Program-made: the position numbers and the translations under genes
Notes under the pieces: generated by a model
Database searches by the model: none
What the model saw: the letters and a program-made list of their open reading frames with translations, nothing else
What the model was told of the DNA's origin: nothing
Shown: positions 1-11,750 of the stretch, in pieces
Numbering within the stretch: position 1 is the first letter of the stretch
Layout: the number at the start of each line of letters is the position of its first letter
DNA from: Gammaproteobacteria bacterium
GTDB taxonomy: Bacteria > Pseudomonadota > Gammaproteobacteria > Xanthomonadales > Xanthomonadaceae
Length of the DNA: 15,743 nt
NCBI GenBank assembly: GCA_012510865.1
Contig: JAAZHF010000098.1
Location: forward strand, 1 to 15,743
Direction of reading: 5' to 3'

Positions 1-321
1 GACCAGGCGCGGGATGTCGGCGGCGTCGTGCTGCCCGTCGCCGTCCATGGTCACGACGGCGCGCGCGCCCAGGCGCTCCGCCTCCCGGAAGCCGGCGCGA
101 AGCGCCGCGCCCTTGCCCATGCGCCTGGGATGGCGGAGCACGTGCGCGGGCAGGTCGGCGATGCGCGCCACCGTGTCGTCGTCGGAGCCGTCGTCGACCA
201 CGATGACCGTTGGCACCTGCGCGAGCGCGCCTTCGACCACGCCGCGGATCCGCAGCGATTCGTTCAGCGCCGGGATCACCACGGCGACGTCGTCGATGCG
301 CAGGGGTGCGTGCTCAGCCAT
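1..321 (-). CDS. Glycosyltransferase family 2, N-terminal part (runs off window)
   Basis: Only the first 107 codons lie in the window; the frame stays open to base 1. Visible motifs are those of a GT-A fold family 2 transferase of the dolichol-phosphate-mannose-synthase-like type: VVIPALNE (residues 14-21), VVDDGSDDDT (41-50), GKGAALRAGF (69-78) and the metal/sugar-nucleotide DxD region MDGDGQH (92-98). Such enzymes move a sugar from a nucleotide donor at the inner face of the cytoplasmic membrane; donor and acceptor cannot be told from this fragment. The ATG overlaps the end of the chain-length-factor gene by 8 bases, so it is probably translationally coupled and belongs to the same operon. 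Family 2 glycosyltransferase genes are, to my recollection, common members of xanthomonadin/aryl polyene clusters, so a role in tailoring or anchoring the pigment is a reasonable inference. The family call is strong; the specific role is not shown. Confidence 0.9.
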   Translation of the reverse strand, partial: MAEHAPLRIDDVAVVIPALNESLRIRGVVEGALAQVPTVIVVDDGSDDDTVARIADLPAHVLRHPRRMGKGAALRAGFREAERLGARAVVTMDGDGQHDAADIPRLV

Positions 322-1093
322 GCGCCAGCTCCACCCTCAGCACGCGGCCGGGACCGGCGTGCAGGAGCACCAGGTCGTCGCCGGCGGCGATCGCGTCGAA
401 CAGCGGAAGCATCGGCGCCATCGCATTGCCGGCTGCGTGCCGCGCCAGCGGACCGTCGCCGGGGCGCGCCTCGCCGTCCACCAGGGTGGCGCGCAGGCGA
501 AGGCCCGCGCCGTTGCCCGTCGACAGCACCAGCGCCGCGCCGAGCAGGCCTTCGCTGCGCGAGACCGCGCCCAGCGGCCCGCTGCCCTGGGTGTCGTAGG
601 CGGCCAGCAGGACCGCGTCGTCGCCGCAGGCCAGCTGCGCCAGCGCCTCGACCAGACCCTGGGCGAAGCTGGCCCGGTGCGCGCTCAGCGCCGTCGCGGG
701 CCGCAGGCAGCCCGCGCCGATCGTCCAGTAGCCGGCCGCGGCGTTGTGCACCGAATTGTGGAACCGCGTCGGCGAGATCGCGCCCGGATCCGTGGCCAGT
801 ACCTCGCACATGTAGTCGGTGATGGCCAGGTCGCCGTGGGTCGAGGCGAAGACCGAGGACAGGCTGGCGGGATCGCGCCCGGCCGCCTCGCATGCGGCCA
901 GCGCGACGTCGAGGGCGACCGCCACCGAGGGCGGCGCGCGGCGGCGTTCATTGGGTGCGAGCAGGCGCGGCACGGGTCGGGCGTGGCCCGCCTCGGGCGT
1001 GTTCCCGGCGGCGTGGCCGAGCGCCGCCTGCCACGACGGCAGGCCGGGTGCCCAGAAACCGATGCCCTCGACGCTGGCGGTGAAGGCGCTCAT
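314..1093 (-). CDS. Beta-ketoacyl synthase chain length factor-like protein (aryl polyene type)
   Basis: A 259-residue protein of the short ketoacyl-synt_2 type, a truncated thiolase-fold homologue of ketosynthases. The region where a true ketosynthase carries its nucleophilic Cys reads FHNSVHNAAAGYW (residues 111-123) with no Cys, and there is no C-terminal HGT or GH catalytic motif, so it should be non-catalytic. In aryl polyene clusters (for example E. coli ApeC with ApeO) such a protein pairs with an active ketosynthase and helps set polyene length. The ATG overlaps the TGA of the upstream ketosynthase (ATGA, bases 1090-1093), which fits equimolar expression of a heterodimer. The 3' end overlaps the glycosyltransferase start. 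Product class is confident from the motif and pairing; the aryl polyene pathway is inferred from the gene pair, because the rest of the cluster is outside the window. Confidence 0.85.
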   Translation of the reverse strand: MSAFTASVEGIGFWAPGLPSWQAALGHAAGNTPEAGHARPVPRLLAPNERRRAPPSVAVALDVALAACEAAGRDPASLSSVFASTHGDLAITDYMCEVLATDPGAISPTRFHNSVHNAAAGYWTIGAGCLRPATALSAHRASFAQGLVEALAQLACGDDAVLLAAYDTQGSGPLGAVSRSEGLLGAALVLSTGNGAGLRLRATLVDGEARPGDGPLARHAAGNAMAPMLPLFDAIAAGDDLVLLHAGPGRVLRVELAHG

Positions 1094-2280
1094 GCGCGCC
1101 CGAACACCAGGGCGGCGTTGTTGCCACCGAAGCCGAAGGAGTTGTTCATCGCGTAGCGCAGCCCGGGGTCGCGGGCGTTGTCGAACCGGATCTGCGGGCC
1201 GCAGGCCGGGTCGGGGTCCTCGCTGTGCAGGGTCCCGGGCAGCAGCCCGGTCTCCAGCGCCAGCAGCGCGAAGACCGACTCCACGATGCCGGCCGCGCCC
1301 AGGGTGTGCCCGGTCCAGCCCTTGGTCGAGCTGGCGTGCAGGTCGCCGGGGAACATCGCCGAAACGGCCGCCGCCTCGACCGTGTCGTTCGCGGGCGTCG
1401 ATGTGCCGTGCAGGTTGAGGTAGCCGAGCTGGTCGGGCGTGATCCCGGCCCGCGCGAGCGCGTCGCGCATCGCCAGCCTGGCGCCCAGGCCATCGGGATG
1501 CGGCGCCGACATGTGGTGGGCGTCACTGGATTCGCCGTAGCCGCACAGGCGCAGGCCGTCGCCGGGGCCGCGCTCGAGCAGCGCGTAGCCGCCGGCTTCG
1601 CCCAGCGACAGGCCGTCGCGGTCGCGGTCGAAGGGCCGGCAGGGATGTGCCGAGACCAGGCCCAGCGAATTGAATCCGAACAGCACGCTGCCGCAGAGCG
1701 TGTCGACGCCCCCGACCAGGGCGGCGTCCGCCAGTCCGGCCTGCAGCAGGCGCGCCGCCTGCGCGAAGACCTTGGCGCTGGAGGAGCAGGCGGTGGCGAC
1801 GGTCACGCAGGGCCCGCGCAGGCCGGTCGCGGCCTGCACGAAATCGCCGAGCGAATGCGGGGTGTGCACCATCGGCCTGGCGAGGTCGGCGGGAAACGCG
1901 GGCACGCCGTCGGGTCCGGCCTCGAGCCGCGCATAGGCTTCCTCGCTGGCACCGATGCTGGACGTGGAGGTGCCCATGACGACGGCGACGCGCTCCGGCC
2001 CGTGGCGTCCGCGCGCGGCGCGCACCGCGTCGAGCATGCCGTCGGCCTGCAGCGCCATCCATGCCAGGCGGTTGTTGCGGCAGTCCCAGCCGGCCAGCCC
2101 GGCCGGCAGCGCCTGTTCCTCCAGTCCGTCCACGCGCCCGATCCACGTGGGCAGGGGCGCCGGCCCGAAGTCGTTCGGCCGCAGCCCGCCGCGGCGTGCG
2201 CCCAGCGCCCCGGCCTGCGCTTCGCGCCCGCGCCCGAGCGCGGTGGTGGCGGTGTAGGCGGTGATCGCCAGGGCCGGCAT
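1090..2280 (-). CDS. Beta-ketoacyl-ACP synthase (KAS I/II family, aryl polyene type)
   Basis: A 396-residue condensing enzyme that would extend an ACP-bound acyl or polyene chain with malonyl-ACP in the cytoplasm. The full catalytic triad is present: Cys165 in TVATACSSSAKVF, His291 in NLHGTSTPANDT and His325 in KGWTGHTLGAAG. The glycine-rich C-terminal motif FGFGGNNAALVFG (382-394) is also intact. The reading frame is open much further upstream (to 2874), but that part overlaps the peptidase gene in another frame. The ATG at 2280 begins directly with MPALAITAYTATTALGRG, the usual N terminus of the family, so it is chosen as start. No clear Shine-Dalgarno sequence precedes it. It is the first gene of a tightly overlapping operon with the chain length factor and glycosyltransferase, which points to secondary (aryl polyene / xanthomonadin-like) rather than housekeeping fatty acid synthesis. 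Confidence 0.9.
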   Translation of the reverse strand: MPALAITAYTATTALGRGREAQAGALGARRGGLRPNDFGPAPLPTWIGRVDGLEEQALPAGLAGWDCRNNRLAWMALQADGMLDAVRAARGRHGPERVAVVMGTSTSSIGASEEAYARLEAGPDGVPAFPADLARPMVHTPHSLGDFVQAATGLRGPCVTVATACSSSAKVFAQAARLLQAGLADAALVGGVDTLCGSVLFGFNSLGLVSAHPCRPFDRDRDGLSLGEAGGYALLERGPGDGLRLCGYGESSDAHHMSAPHPDGLGARLAMRDALARAGITPDQLGYLNLHGTSTPANDTVEAAAVSAMFPGDLHASSTKGWTGHTLGAAGIVESVFALLALETGLLPGTLHSEDPDPACGPQIRFDNARDPGLRYAMNNSFGFGGNNAALVFGRA

Positions 2281-2337
2281 GGGCGGCAACGACTGCGATG
2301 GCGGCAAGGCGGACGTCCGGGAGTTGGGCTGGCGGCG

Positions 2338-2343
2338 AGTATA
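2338..2343 (-). promoter_or_regulatory. Possible -10 box for the ketosynthase operon
   Basis: TATACT on the minus strand, 5 of 6 matches to TATAAT, in the 137-base gap between the peptidase stop (2418) and the ketosynthase start (2280). It would give a leader of about 50 bases. No good -35 hexamer is visible at 16-18 bases upstream (the region is GC-rich), so this is a candidate only. If real, the pigment genes would not depend on transcription from the peptidase promoter. Confidence 0.35.
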
Positions 2344-2417
2344 GCCATCGCCGGTGCAGCGCCGGATGATGCCCGGGGCACGCGCGGCCGCCTGCGCGCG
2401 CCCCTGCGGACCGGGGT

Positions 2418-4775
<2,358 letters not shown>

Positions 4776-5477
4776 TCAGCCGCGCCTGGGACCCTGCCCG
4801 AACAGCACCGCCTTCTCCTCGTCGCCCATCGGCTTCCCGGCGTCCGGGTTCACCTGCTTCGCCAGCGCATACGCACGCTGCGTCGCCGGGCGCGCCGCGA
4901 TCGCGGCCTGCCAGCGCCGGACCTCCGGGAACGGTTCCATGTCGATCGGCGCGCTGTCATAGGCGTTGATCCACGGGTACGCGGCCATGTCGGCGATCGT
5001 GTAGTCGTCGCCGGCGATGAACGCGCGTCCGGCGAGCCGGCCGTCGAGCACGCCGAGCAGGCGCTGAGTTTCCTTCGTGTAGCGTTCGATCGCATAGGGG
5101 ATCCGTTCCGGCGCGTACACGTTGAAGTGTCCGTACTGGCCGGTCATGGGCCCCAGCCCTGCCATCTGCCAGAACAGCCATTACAGGGTCGCGACGCGGC
5201 CGCGGAGGTCGGCGGGCAGGAACCGGCCGGTCTTTTCCGCCAGGTAGAGCAGGATGGCGCCCGATTCGAACACGCTGACCGGTGCCCCGCCGTCGGCCGG
5301 CTCGCTGTCGATGATCGCCGGCATCTTGTTGTTGGGCGAGATGGCCAGGAACGCGGGTTCGAACTGCGCACCCTTGCCGATGTCGACCGGATGCAGCCGG
5401 TAGGCCACGCCCGCCTCCTCGAGGAACAGGGTGACCTTGTGGCCGTTCGGCGTGGGCCAGTAGTGGAGATCGATCAT
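4776..5477 (-). pseudogene. YfcG-type glutathione S-transferase / disulfide reductase, interrupted by an in-frame TAA
   Basis: The frame from ATG 5477 to TGA 4776 is 234 codons and codes for a protein closely resembling E. coli YfcG (a Nu-class GST with glutathione disulfide oxidoreductase activity), except that codon 99 (bases 5183-5181) is TAA. Codons 1-98 give the thioredoxin-like domain with the PTPNGHK active-site loop (Thr9, Asn11), SPNNKMPAI and the glutathione-binding FESGAILLYL (Glu71-Ser72). Codons 100-233 continue without frameshift as WLFWQMAGLGPM, IPYAIERYTKETQRL and DDYTIADMAAYPWINAY, the helical C-terminal domain. The family has Gln at the stop position (ATL-Q-WLFWQ), so one C-to-T change of CAA explains it. 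A GAGG ribosome binding site (5484-5487, 6 bases before ATG) and the rest of the frame look undamaged, so the event is recent, a sequencing error, or is suppressed. An internal ATG at 5165 could restart translation, but the 129-residue product would lack the glutathione-binding domain. Confidence 0.9.
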
Positions 5478-5508
5478 GCCGTGCCTCGCGCATCGGGGTG
5501 GGATACCG

Positions 5509-5514
5509 AGTCTA
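5509..5514 (-). promoter_or_regulatory. Possible -10 box for the GST (yfcG-like) pseudogene
   Basis: TAGACT on the minus strand, 4 of 6 matches to TATAAT, about 31 bases before the ATG and upstream of the GAGG ribosome binding site. No convincing -35. It suggests the broken gene may still be transcribed. Confidence 0.25.
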
Positions 5515-5582
5515 GGCCCCCACGCGCGCGCCATCGGGCGCCCTGGGGCAACACTGCATCGCAGCCGGGCGGCCCGGGCGCT

Positions 5583-5611
5583 TTGCAGGCGGCGGCGGCG
5601 ACCGCTAGGCT
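5583..5611 (+). promoter_or_regulatory. Possible promoter for the GGDEF-EAL gene (or a short leaderless frame)
   Basis: TTGCAG (5583-5588), a 17-base spacer and TAGGCT (5606-5611), each a 3 of 6 match to the sigma-70 hexamers, in the 275-base gap (5478-5752) between the divergent GST and GGDEF-EAL genes. Transcription would begin near 5618, giving a leader of about 135 bases before the GTG at 5753. Base 5618 is itself the A of an ATG that opens a 21-codon frame ending at 5683. Apart from this and the minus-strand box at 5509, I see nothing else in the gap. Confidence 0.3.
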
Positions 5612-5740
5612 GCGCCCATGCTGGCGCAGGGGGATCGCCATTGGTCGAAAGCTCGGTTCCACGGTGTGGCGACGCGGCCTTGACGGCGGCACGGGGATGG
5701 TTGCCGGCATGACGCGCCCAGCAGAGGCAGGACGCTTTCC

Positions 5741-5746
5741 GGGGGA
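5741..5746 (+). promoter_or_regulatory. Ribosome binding site deciding the GTG start of the GGDEF-EAL gene
   Basis: GGGGGA lies 6 bases before the GTG at 5753. No in-frame ATG lies nearby without an intervening stop: the ATG at 5709 is in another frame and ends at 5756, and the in-frame ATG at 5618 hits TGA at 5681. This supports GTG as the start. Confidence 0.6.
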
Positions 5747-5752
5747 CATCGC

Positions 5753-8731
5753 GTGAACGCGGCGCGCGCCGACGGCCCCGCGCGCCTGCGTCGCCGGCGC
5801 GCCTGGCTCGTCGGCGCCGCCCTGGTCCTGTGCGCCGCCGCGGCGGCCGCCCTGGTCGCGTGGAACGAACTGCGGGTGCGCCAGGCCGCCGGCCAGCGCT
5901 ACGTGCAGGCACTCGCCGAGAGCCACGCCCGCCAGGTCGGATACGGGATCGAAGCCATCGAGCGCGCCTTCCGCGGACTCGCCGACGGGCTGTCGGTGAT
6001 CGAGGTGGCCGCACCCGACGCGGCCCCGGCGCTGGCGCGCAGTGCGATCGCCGGCATCGCCCAGCGCCACGAGGGCATCGGCCATATCCGCGTCGGGCAG
6101 GCCGCGCCGGAGTTCGTGCCCGCCGCGCCCGGCGCGGGCCGCCTCTACCTGGGCCGCCCGTTCCGCAGCGGCAGGGGCGAATGGCGGATCCCGCTGGCGA
6201 TGATGCTGCTCGAGCCCGGCCCCGACGGCGCCCGCTGGCTGCAAGCCGAGCTGGACGTCGACGCGTTCAGCGAGGTGCTCCGTTCGCACGAGGTCGGCCG
6301 CGACGGGGTCGCCTCGGTGCTCACCCGCGATGCCATGCTGATCGCGCGCTCGGACTCGGGCACCCGCCATGCCGGCCTGGTGGCGTCGACATCGCCCGTG
6401 TTCCGGGCCCTGGCCCACGCCCCGGCCGGTGTCGTGGAGTCGCGAAGCCAGCTCGACGGCGTCCTGCGCGTGGTCGGCTACCGCGAGGTCGAAGGGCGCG
6501 ACCTCGTGGCCACGGTCGGCATGACGCCGCGTGCGCTGCACGGTGGATGGTGGGCCTTCGTCGCGGCGCTCGCGCTGGGCACGCTGCTGCTGCTCGGGGT
6601 CTGGGCCCTGGGCATGCACTTCCTCGACCGCGCCAACCGGCGCGAACTGCGCATGCTCGAACGGATCGCCGCCAGCAAGGACACGGTGGACCACCTCCGC
6701 GAGCGGGTCCGCGACGCCGAAGCCCAGTACCGCTTCCTGTACGAGCAGCACCCGCTCCCGGCGTTCGTCTACGACCGGGAGCAGCTGGCCATCCTCGAAG
6801 TGAACGACGCGGCGCTGGCGCAGTACGGCTACGACCGCGATTCCGTGCTCGGCCTGCCCGTGCGGCGGCTGCTGGCCGAGGTCGACACCGAGGACGACGT
6901 GCGCGAGGAGATCCGCAGCCATCCCCAGGCCTACGGGCGCCGGGTGTGGTCGCACCGGCGCCGCGACGGCAGCGCCTTCAGCGCGCTGGTGTTCGCGCGC
7001 GACATCGCGTCCTTCGGCGGCCGGCCGGCGCGGCTGCTGCTCGCGCTCGACGTGACCGAACACCTGCGCGCGGAAGCCGACCTCCGGCTGCTGCGGCGCG
7101 CGGTGGAGGCGACCGAGGAAGGGGTCTTCATCATCGAGGCGGAGCGCCGCGTGCTGGTGTACGGGAACGCCGCGTTCTCGCAGTTGACCGGCGTCGATGC
7201 CAGCCGCGAGCCGTCCGCCGAGCGCGCCGCCGTGAACGCGATCGCCGACGTGCGCGCGCGGATGGTCCTGCTCGGCGCGCTGGAGCGCGGCGAGGATGCC
7301 TGCGTCGAGGTCATGGACGACCGCGCGCCGGCACCGCGCTGGCTCGAGGTGCGCGTGGCGCCGGTGCTGGACCGCGAGGGCCGGGCCACCCACTTCGTGG
7401 GCATCGTCACCGACGTCAGCTCCAGCCACCGCGCCGCGGAGGAGATGGCCTACCGGGCCAGCCACGACGGCCTGACCGGCCTTGCCAACCGGGAGCGCCT
7501 GCTCGAGGCCATCGACCAGGCCACGGCGGACGGGTCGGCGGGCACGATCGCCGTCTGCCACGTCGATCTGGACCGCTTCCAGCTGATCAACGACAGCCTG
7601 GGCCACGCGGTCGGCGACGAACTGCTGGTCGCCCTTGCGCGGCGCCTGGAAGAGGCGGTCGGCACGCAGGGCCTGGTGGCGCGGCTGGGCGGCGACGAAT
7701 TCGGCGTGCTGCTGACCGGCGATGGCGGCGACGGGATCCGGGCGCGGGTCGAGGCGCTGCGCGCCGCGGTGGCGCAGCCGGCGCTGATCCGCGGCGTGGC
7801 CCTGCTGATGACGGCAAGCCTCGGCTACAGCCGGCATCCCGACGACGGCGCGGGCGGGGCCGCCCTGCTGCGTGCCGCGACCCAGGCGGGCCGCCAGGCC
7901 AAGCGCGGCGGCCGGAACCGGAGCGTGCCCTACGAACCCGCCTTCGATCCGCGCTCGGGCGAGCGCCTGCTGCTGGTCCAGGAGCTGCATCGCGCGCTGC
8001 AGGAAGGCGAATTCGAACTCGCCTTCCAGCTGCAGTTCGACGGCGACGGCACGCCGACCGGCATGGAGGCGCTGGCGCGCTGGCGCCATCCCGAGCACGG
8101 CCTGCTGGGGCCGGCCAGGTTCATGGAGGCCTGCGAGGACTCCGGCCTCGTGGTGCCGCTGGGCAGCTGGGTGTTGGGGGAGGCCGCGCGCTGCTGGCGC
8201 ACGCTCGACGAACGCGGCTGGGGCGGACTGCGCATGGGCGTCAACGTGTCCGCCCTGCAGATGCAGGAGCGGCTGGTCGAGGACGTCGCCGCCGTGACCG
8301 AGGCGTTCGGGCTGCCGCGCGGCGCGCTGGAGCTGGAGCTGACCGAGAGCGTGCTGCTGTCCAATCCCGCCGCCGCGCGCCGCGTGATGGAGGCGCTCAG
8401 CGACCTCGGCGCCTCGATCGCGATCGACGACTTCGGCACCGGGTATTCGAGCCTGGCCTACCTCAAGCACCTGCCGCTGCAGCGACTGAAGCTGGACCAG
8501 TCCTTCGTGCGCGACCTCGGCCGCGACCCGGACAACGAGGCGATCTGCTCGGCCATCCTGCGCATGGCGCAGGCGCTGGAGCTGCGGGTCACCGCCGAGG
8601 GCGTGGAGACCCGGGAGCAGCACGACTGGCTGCACCAGCGCGGCTGCGAGGAGTTCCAGGGCTACCTGCTGGCGATGCCCGCGGCCTTCGACGAGGTGCT
8701 TGCCCGCCTCGGGCGCGGGCCGGCGCGCTGA
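5753..8731 (+). CDS. Membrane sensor PAS-PAS-GGDEF-EAL protein (cyclic di-GMP synthase/phosphodiesterase)
   Basis: A 992-residue inner-membrane signalling protein, GTG start. Residues 17-37 are a first membrane helix and about 266-290 a second; the roughly 225 residues between form a periplasmic PDC/dCache-like sensor (for example GVASVLTRDAMLIARS, 185-200). Residues 291-325 look like a signalling helix, followed by PAS domains at about 326-440 and 447-560. The GGDEF domain (about 566-725) has DGLTGLANR (572-580), metal-site Asp607 in VDLDRF and the active motif RLGGDEF (644-650). It lacks an RxxD inhibitory site in the expected place (residues 637-640 are GTQG). The EAL domain (about 738-985) keeps Glu772 (MEALARW), Asn831 (VNVSA), ELTES (862-866), IDDFGTGYSS (891-900), LKLD (912-915), AEGVET (948-953) and QGY (969-971). 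Both activities are therefore possible, and the balance is presumably set by the sensor and PAS inputs. Ligand unknown. It stands alone in its orientation after a divergent gap, 49 bases before uvrD. Confidence 0.93.
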   Translation: MNAARADGPARLRRRRAWLVGAALVLCAAAAAALVAWNELRVRQAAGQRYVQALAESHARQVGYGIEAIERAFRGLADGLSVIEVAAPDAAPALARSAIAGIAQRHEGIGHIRVGQAAPEFVPAAPGAGRLYLGRPFRSGRGEWRIPLAMMLLEPGPDGARWLQAELDVDAFSEVLRSHEVGRDGVASVLTRDAMLIARSDSGTRHAGLVASTSPVFRALAHAPAGVVESRSQLDGVLRVVGYREVEGRDLVATVGMTPRALHGGWWAFVAALALGTLLLLGVWALGMHFLDRANRRELRMLERIAASKDTVDHLRERVRDAEAQYRFLYEQHPLPAFVYDREQLAILEVNDAALAQYGYDRDSVLGLPVRRLLAEVDTEDDVREEIRSHPQAYGRRVWSHRRRDGSAFSALVFARDIASFGGRPARLLLALDVTEHLRAEADLRLLRRAVEATEEGVFIIEAERRVLVYGNAAFSQLTGVDASREPSAERAAVNAIADVRARMVLLGALERGEDACVEVMDDRAPAPRWLEVRVAPVLDREGRATHFVGIVTDVSSSHRAAEEMAYRASHDGLTGLANRERLLEAIDQATADGSAGTIAVCHVDLDRFQLINDSLGHAVGDELLVALARRLEEAVGTQGLVARLGGDEFGVLLTGDGGDGIRARVEALRAAVAQPALIRGVALLMTASLGYSRHPDDGAGGAALLRAATQAGRQAKRGGRNRSVPYEPAFDPRSGERLLLVQELHRALQEGEFELAFQLQFDGDGTPTGMEALARWRHPEHGLLGPARFMEACEDSGLVVPLGSWVLGEAARCWRTLDERGWGGLRMGVNVSALQMQERLVEDVAAVTEAFGLPRGALELELTESVLLSNPAAARRVMEALSDLGASIAIDDFGTGYSSLAYLKHLPLQRLKLDQSFVRDLGRDPDNEAICSAILRMAQALELRVTAEGVETREQHDWLHQRGCEEFQGYLLAMPAAFDEVLARLGRGPAR

Positions 8732-8768
8732 GGGCGGCGTCGCGGGGCGGGGTGCCGGCGCGCTCGCG

Positions 8769-8774
8769 TAAACT
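8769..8774 (+). promoter_or_regulatory. Possible -10 box of a leaderless uvrD promoter
   Basis: TAAACT, 4 of 6 matches to TATAAT, ends 6 bases before the uvrD ATG (8781), so the expected start of transcription falls on or next to the A of the ATG. No Shine-Dalgarno sequence is present in the 49-base gap, and the -35 region is GC-rich without a recognisable hexamer. The same arrangement occurs before polA. Confidence 0.45.
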
Positions 8775-8780
8775 GGCGCG

Positions 8781-10976
<2,196 letters not shown>

Positions 10977-10997
10977 TCCGCGCGTGCCGCTGCTCCG

Positions 10998-11573
10998 TCA
11001 GGCGAGGCCGCCGAGGTGTTCGTACAGGATGAAGGCGCCGATCGCCACCAGCAGCAGGCCGCCGACGACCTCGGCGCGCTTGCCGGCCATCGCGCCGAGC
11101 ACGCGCCCGAGCAGGATGCCCGCGGTCACCATCACCAGCGTGGTGAGGCCGATGGCCGCCGCGACCGGCAGGATGTCGACCTCGAGGAAGGCCAGCCCGA
11201 CGCCGACCGCGAGCGCGTCGATGCTGGTCGCCAGCCCGGTGGCGGCGAGCGTCCAGAAGCCGTGGTGGCGGGTCCCGTCGTCGTCGGAGGCCCCGCCGTT
11301 GGCGCGCAGCCCGGCCCAGACCATGCGCAATCCGAGCAGGGACAGCAGGGTGAAGGCGATCCAGTGGTCCCACGCGGTCACGTACTGCGCGGCGGCGTTG
11401 CCCAGCGCCCAGCCGGCCAGCGGGGTCAGGCCTTCGATGATCCCGAAGATGACGCCGGCGCGGAGCGCGTCGCGCAGGCGCGGGTCGCGCATGGCCGCGC
11501 CCTTGCCGCCCGCCGCCGCGAAGGCGTCGGTCGACATCGCGATGCCGAGCATGAGGATGGAGACAGGGTGCAT
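10998..11573 (-). CDS. mntP: Manganese efflux pump MntP
   Basis: A 191-residue polytopic inner-membrane protein that exports Mn2+ and protects against manganese excess. The two family motifs with essential Asp residues are present: [12 protein letters not shown] (8-19, Asp16) and [16 protein letters not shown] (114-129, Asp119), together with [16 protein letters not shown] (43-58). About six membrane helices can be drawn, with a short Asp-rich, His-containing loop (96-104) in the middle. The ATG at 11573 gives the standard family N terminus; an open frame continues upstream but runs into the riboswitch. The start is preceded only by a weak TGGA-like site. A yybP-ykoY manganese riboswitch lies directly upstream, which is the usual control element of this gene and supports the function. 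It is last in the minus-strand series lipoprotein - DUF502 - mntP and converges on uvrD. Confidence 0.96.
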   Translation of the reverse strand: MHPVSILMLGIAMSTDAFAAAGGKGAAMRDPRLRDALRAGVIFGIIEGLTPLAGWALGNAAAQYVTAWDHWIAFTLLSLLGLRMVWAGLRANGGASDDDGTRHHGFWTLAATGLATSIDALAVGVGLAFLEVDILPVAAAIGLTTLVMVTAGILLGRVLGAMAGKRAEVVGGLLLVAIGAFILYEHLGGLA

Positions 11574-11588
11574 GGAGTGTCCAGGGCC

Positions 11589-11619
11589 GGGCGCGCGGAC
11601 GACGGCATGCGGCGCGCCC
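11589..11619 (-). promoter_or_regulatory. Hairpin in the mntP leader, candidate expression platform
   Basis: GGGCGCGC (minus strand, 11619-11612) pairs perfectly with GCGCGCCC (11596-11589) over 8 GC pairs with a 15-base loop, between the riboswitch aptamer and the mntP ATG. There is no U-run after it, so it is not a standard intrinsic terminator; it could instead act by blocking translation or by guiding Rho. Also, CCAGG in the 3' part of the aptamer (11663-11659) is complementary to CCTGG (11585-11581) just before the start codon, a possible competing pairing. Both roles are inference. Confidence 0.4.
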
Positions 11620-11640
11620 AACCCAGTCGTTGCGCCGGCA

Positions 11641-11750
11641 CGCCGATGGTCTCGCCAACCTGGAAGGGTGTCGCGCGCCACGGCGGTTGCCGCCGAGCAT
11701 GTTGACGCGGACGCTGCCGGGGACCCGGAAGCAGGCTACTCCCCAACGGG
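11641..11750 (-). ncRNA. yybP-ykoY manganese riboswitch aptamer (mntP leader)
   Basis: Read on the minus strand, the three conserved blocks of this Mn2+-sensing RNA occur in order: GGGGAGTAG (11744-11736), TCAACATGCT (11705-11696, family consensus near CAACAUACU) and GGCGAGACC (11656-11648). The outer P1 stem is CCGTTGG (11749-11743) with CCATCGG (11649-11643), with one U-U mismatch. A stem around CCGG-GTCC-CCGG follows the first block, and a perfect hairpin CGGCGG-CAA-CCGCCG (11695-11681) follows the second. Placement 68 bases upstream of mntP matches the known role of the family: Mn2+ binding docks the two conserved loops and turns on the exporter gene. The 5' block overlaps the end of the DUF502 coding sequence and includes its stop codon. 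Confidence 0.93.

Noticed and set aside
4776..5165. Separate intact small gene made of the C-terminal GST part
   Set aside because: It is in phase with the upstream GST frame, lacks the glutathione-binding domain, and no ribosome binding site stands out before its ATG; a single stop in one gene is the simpler reading.
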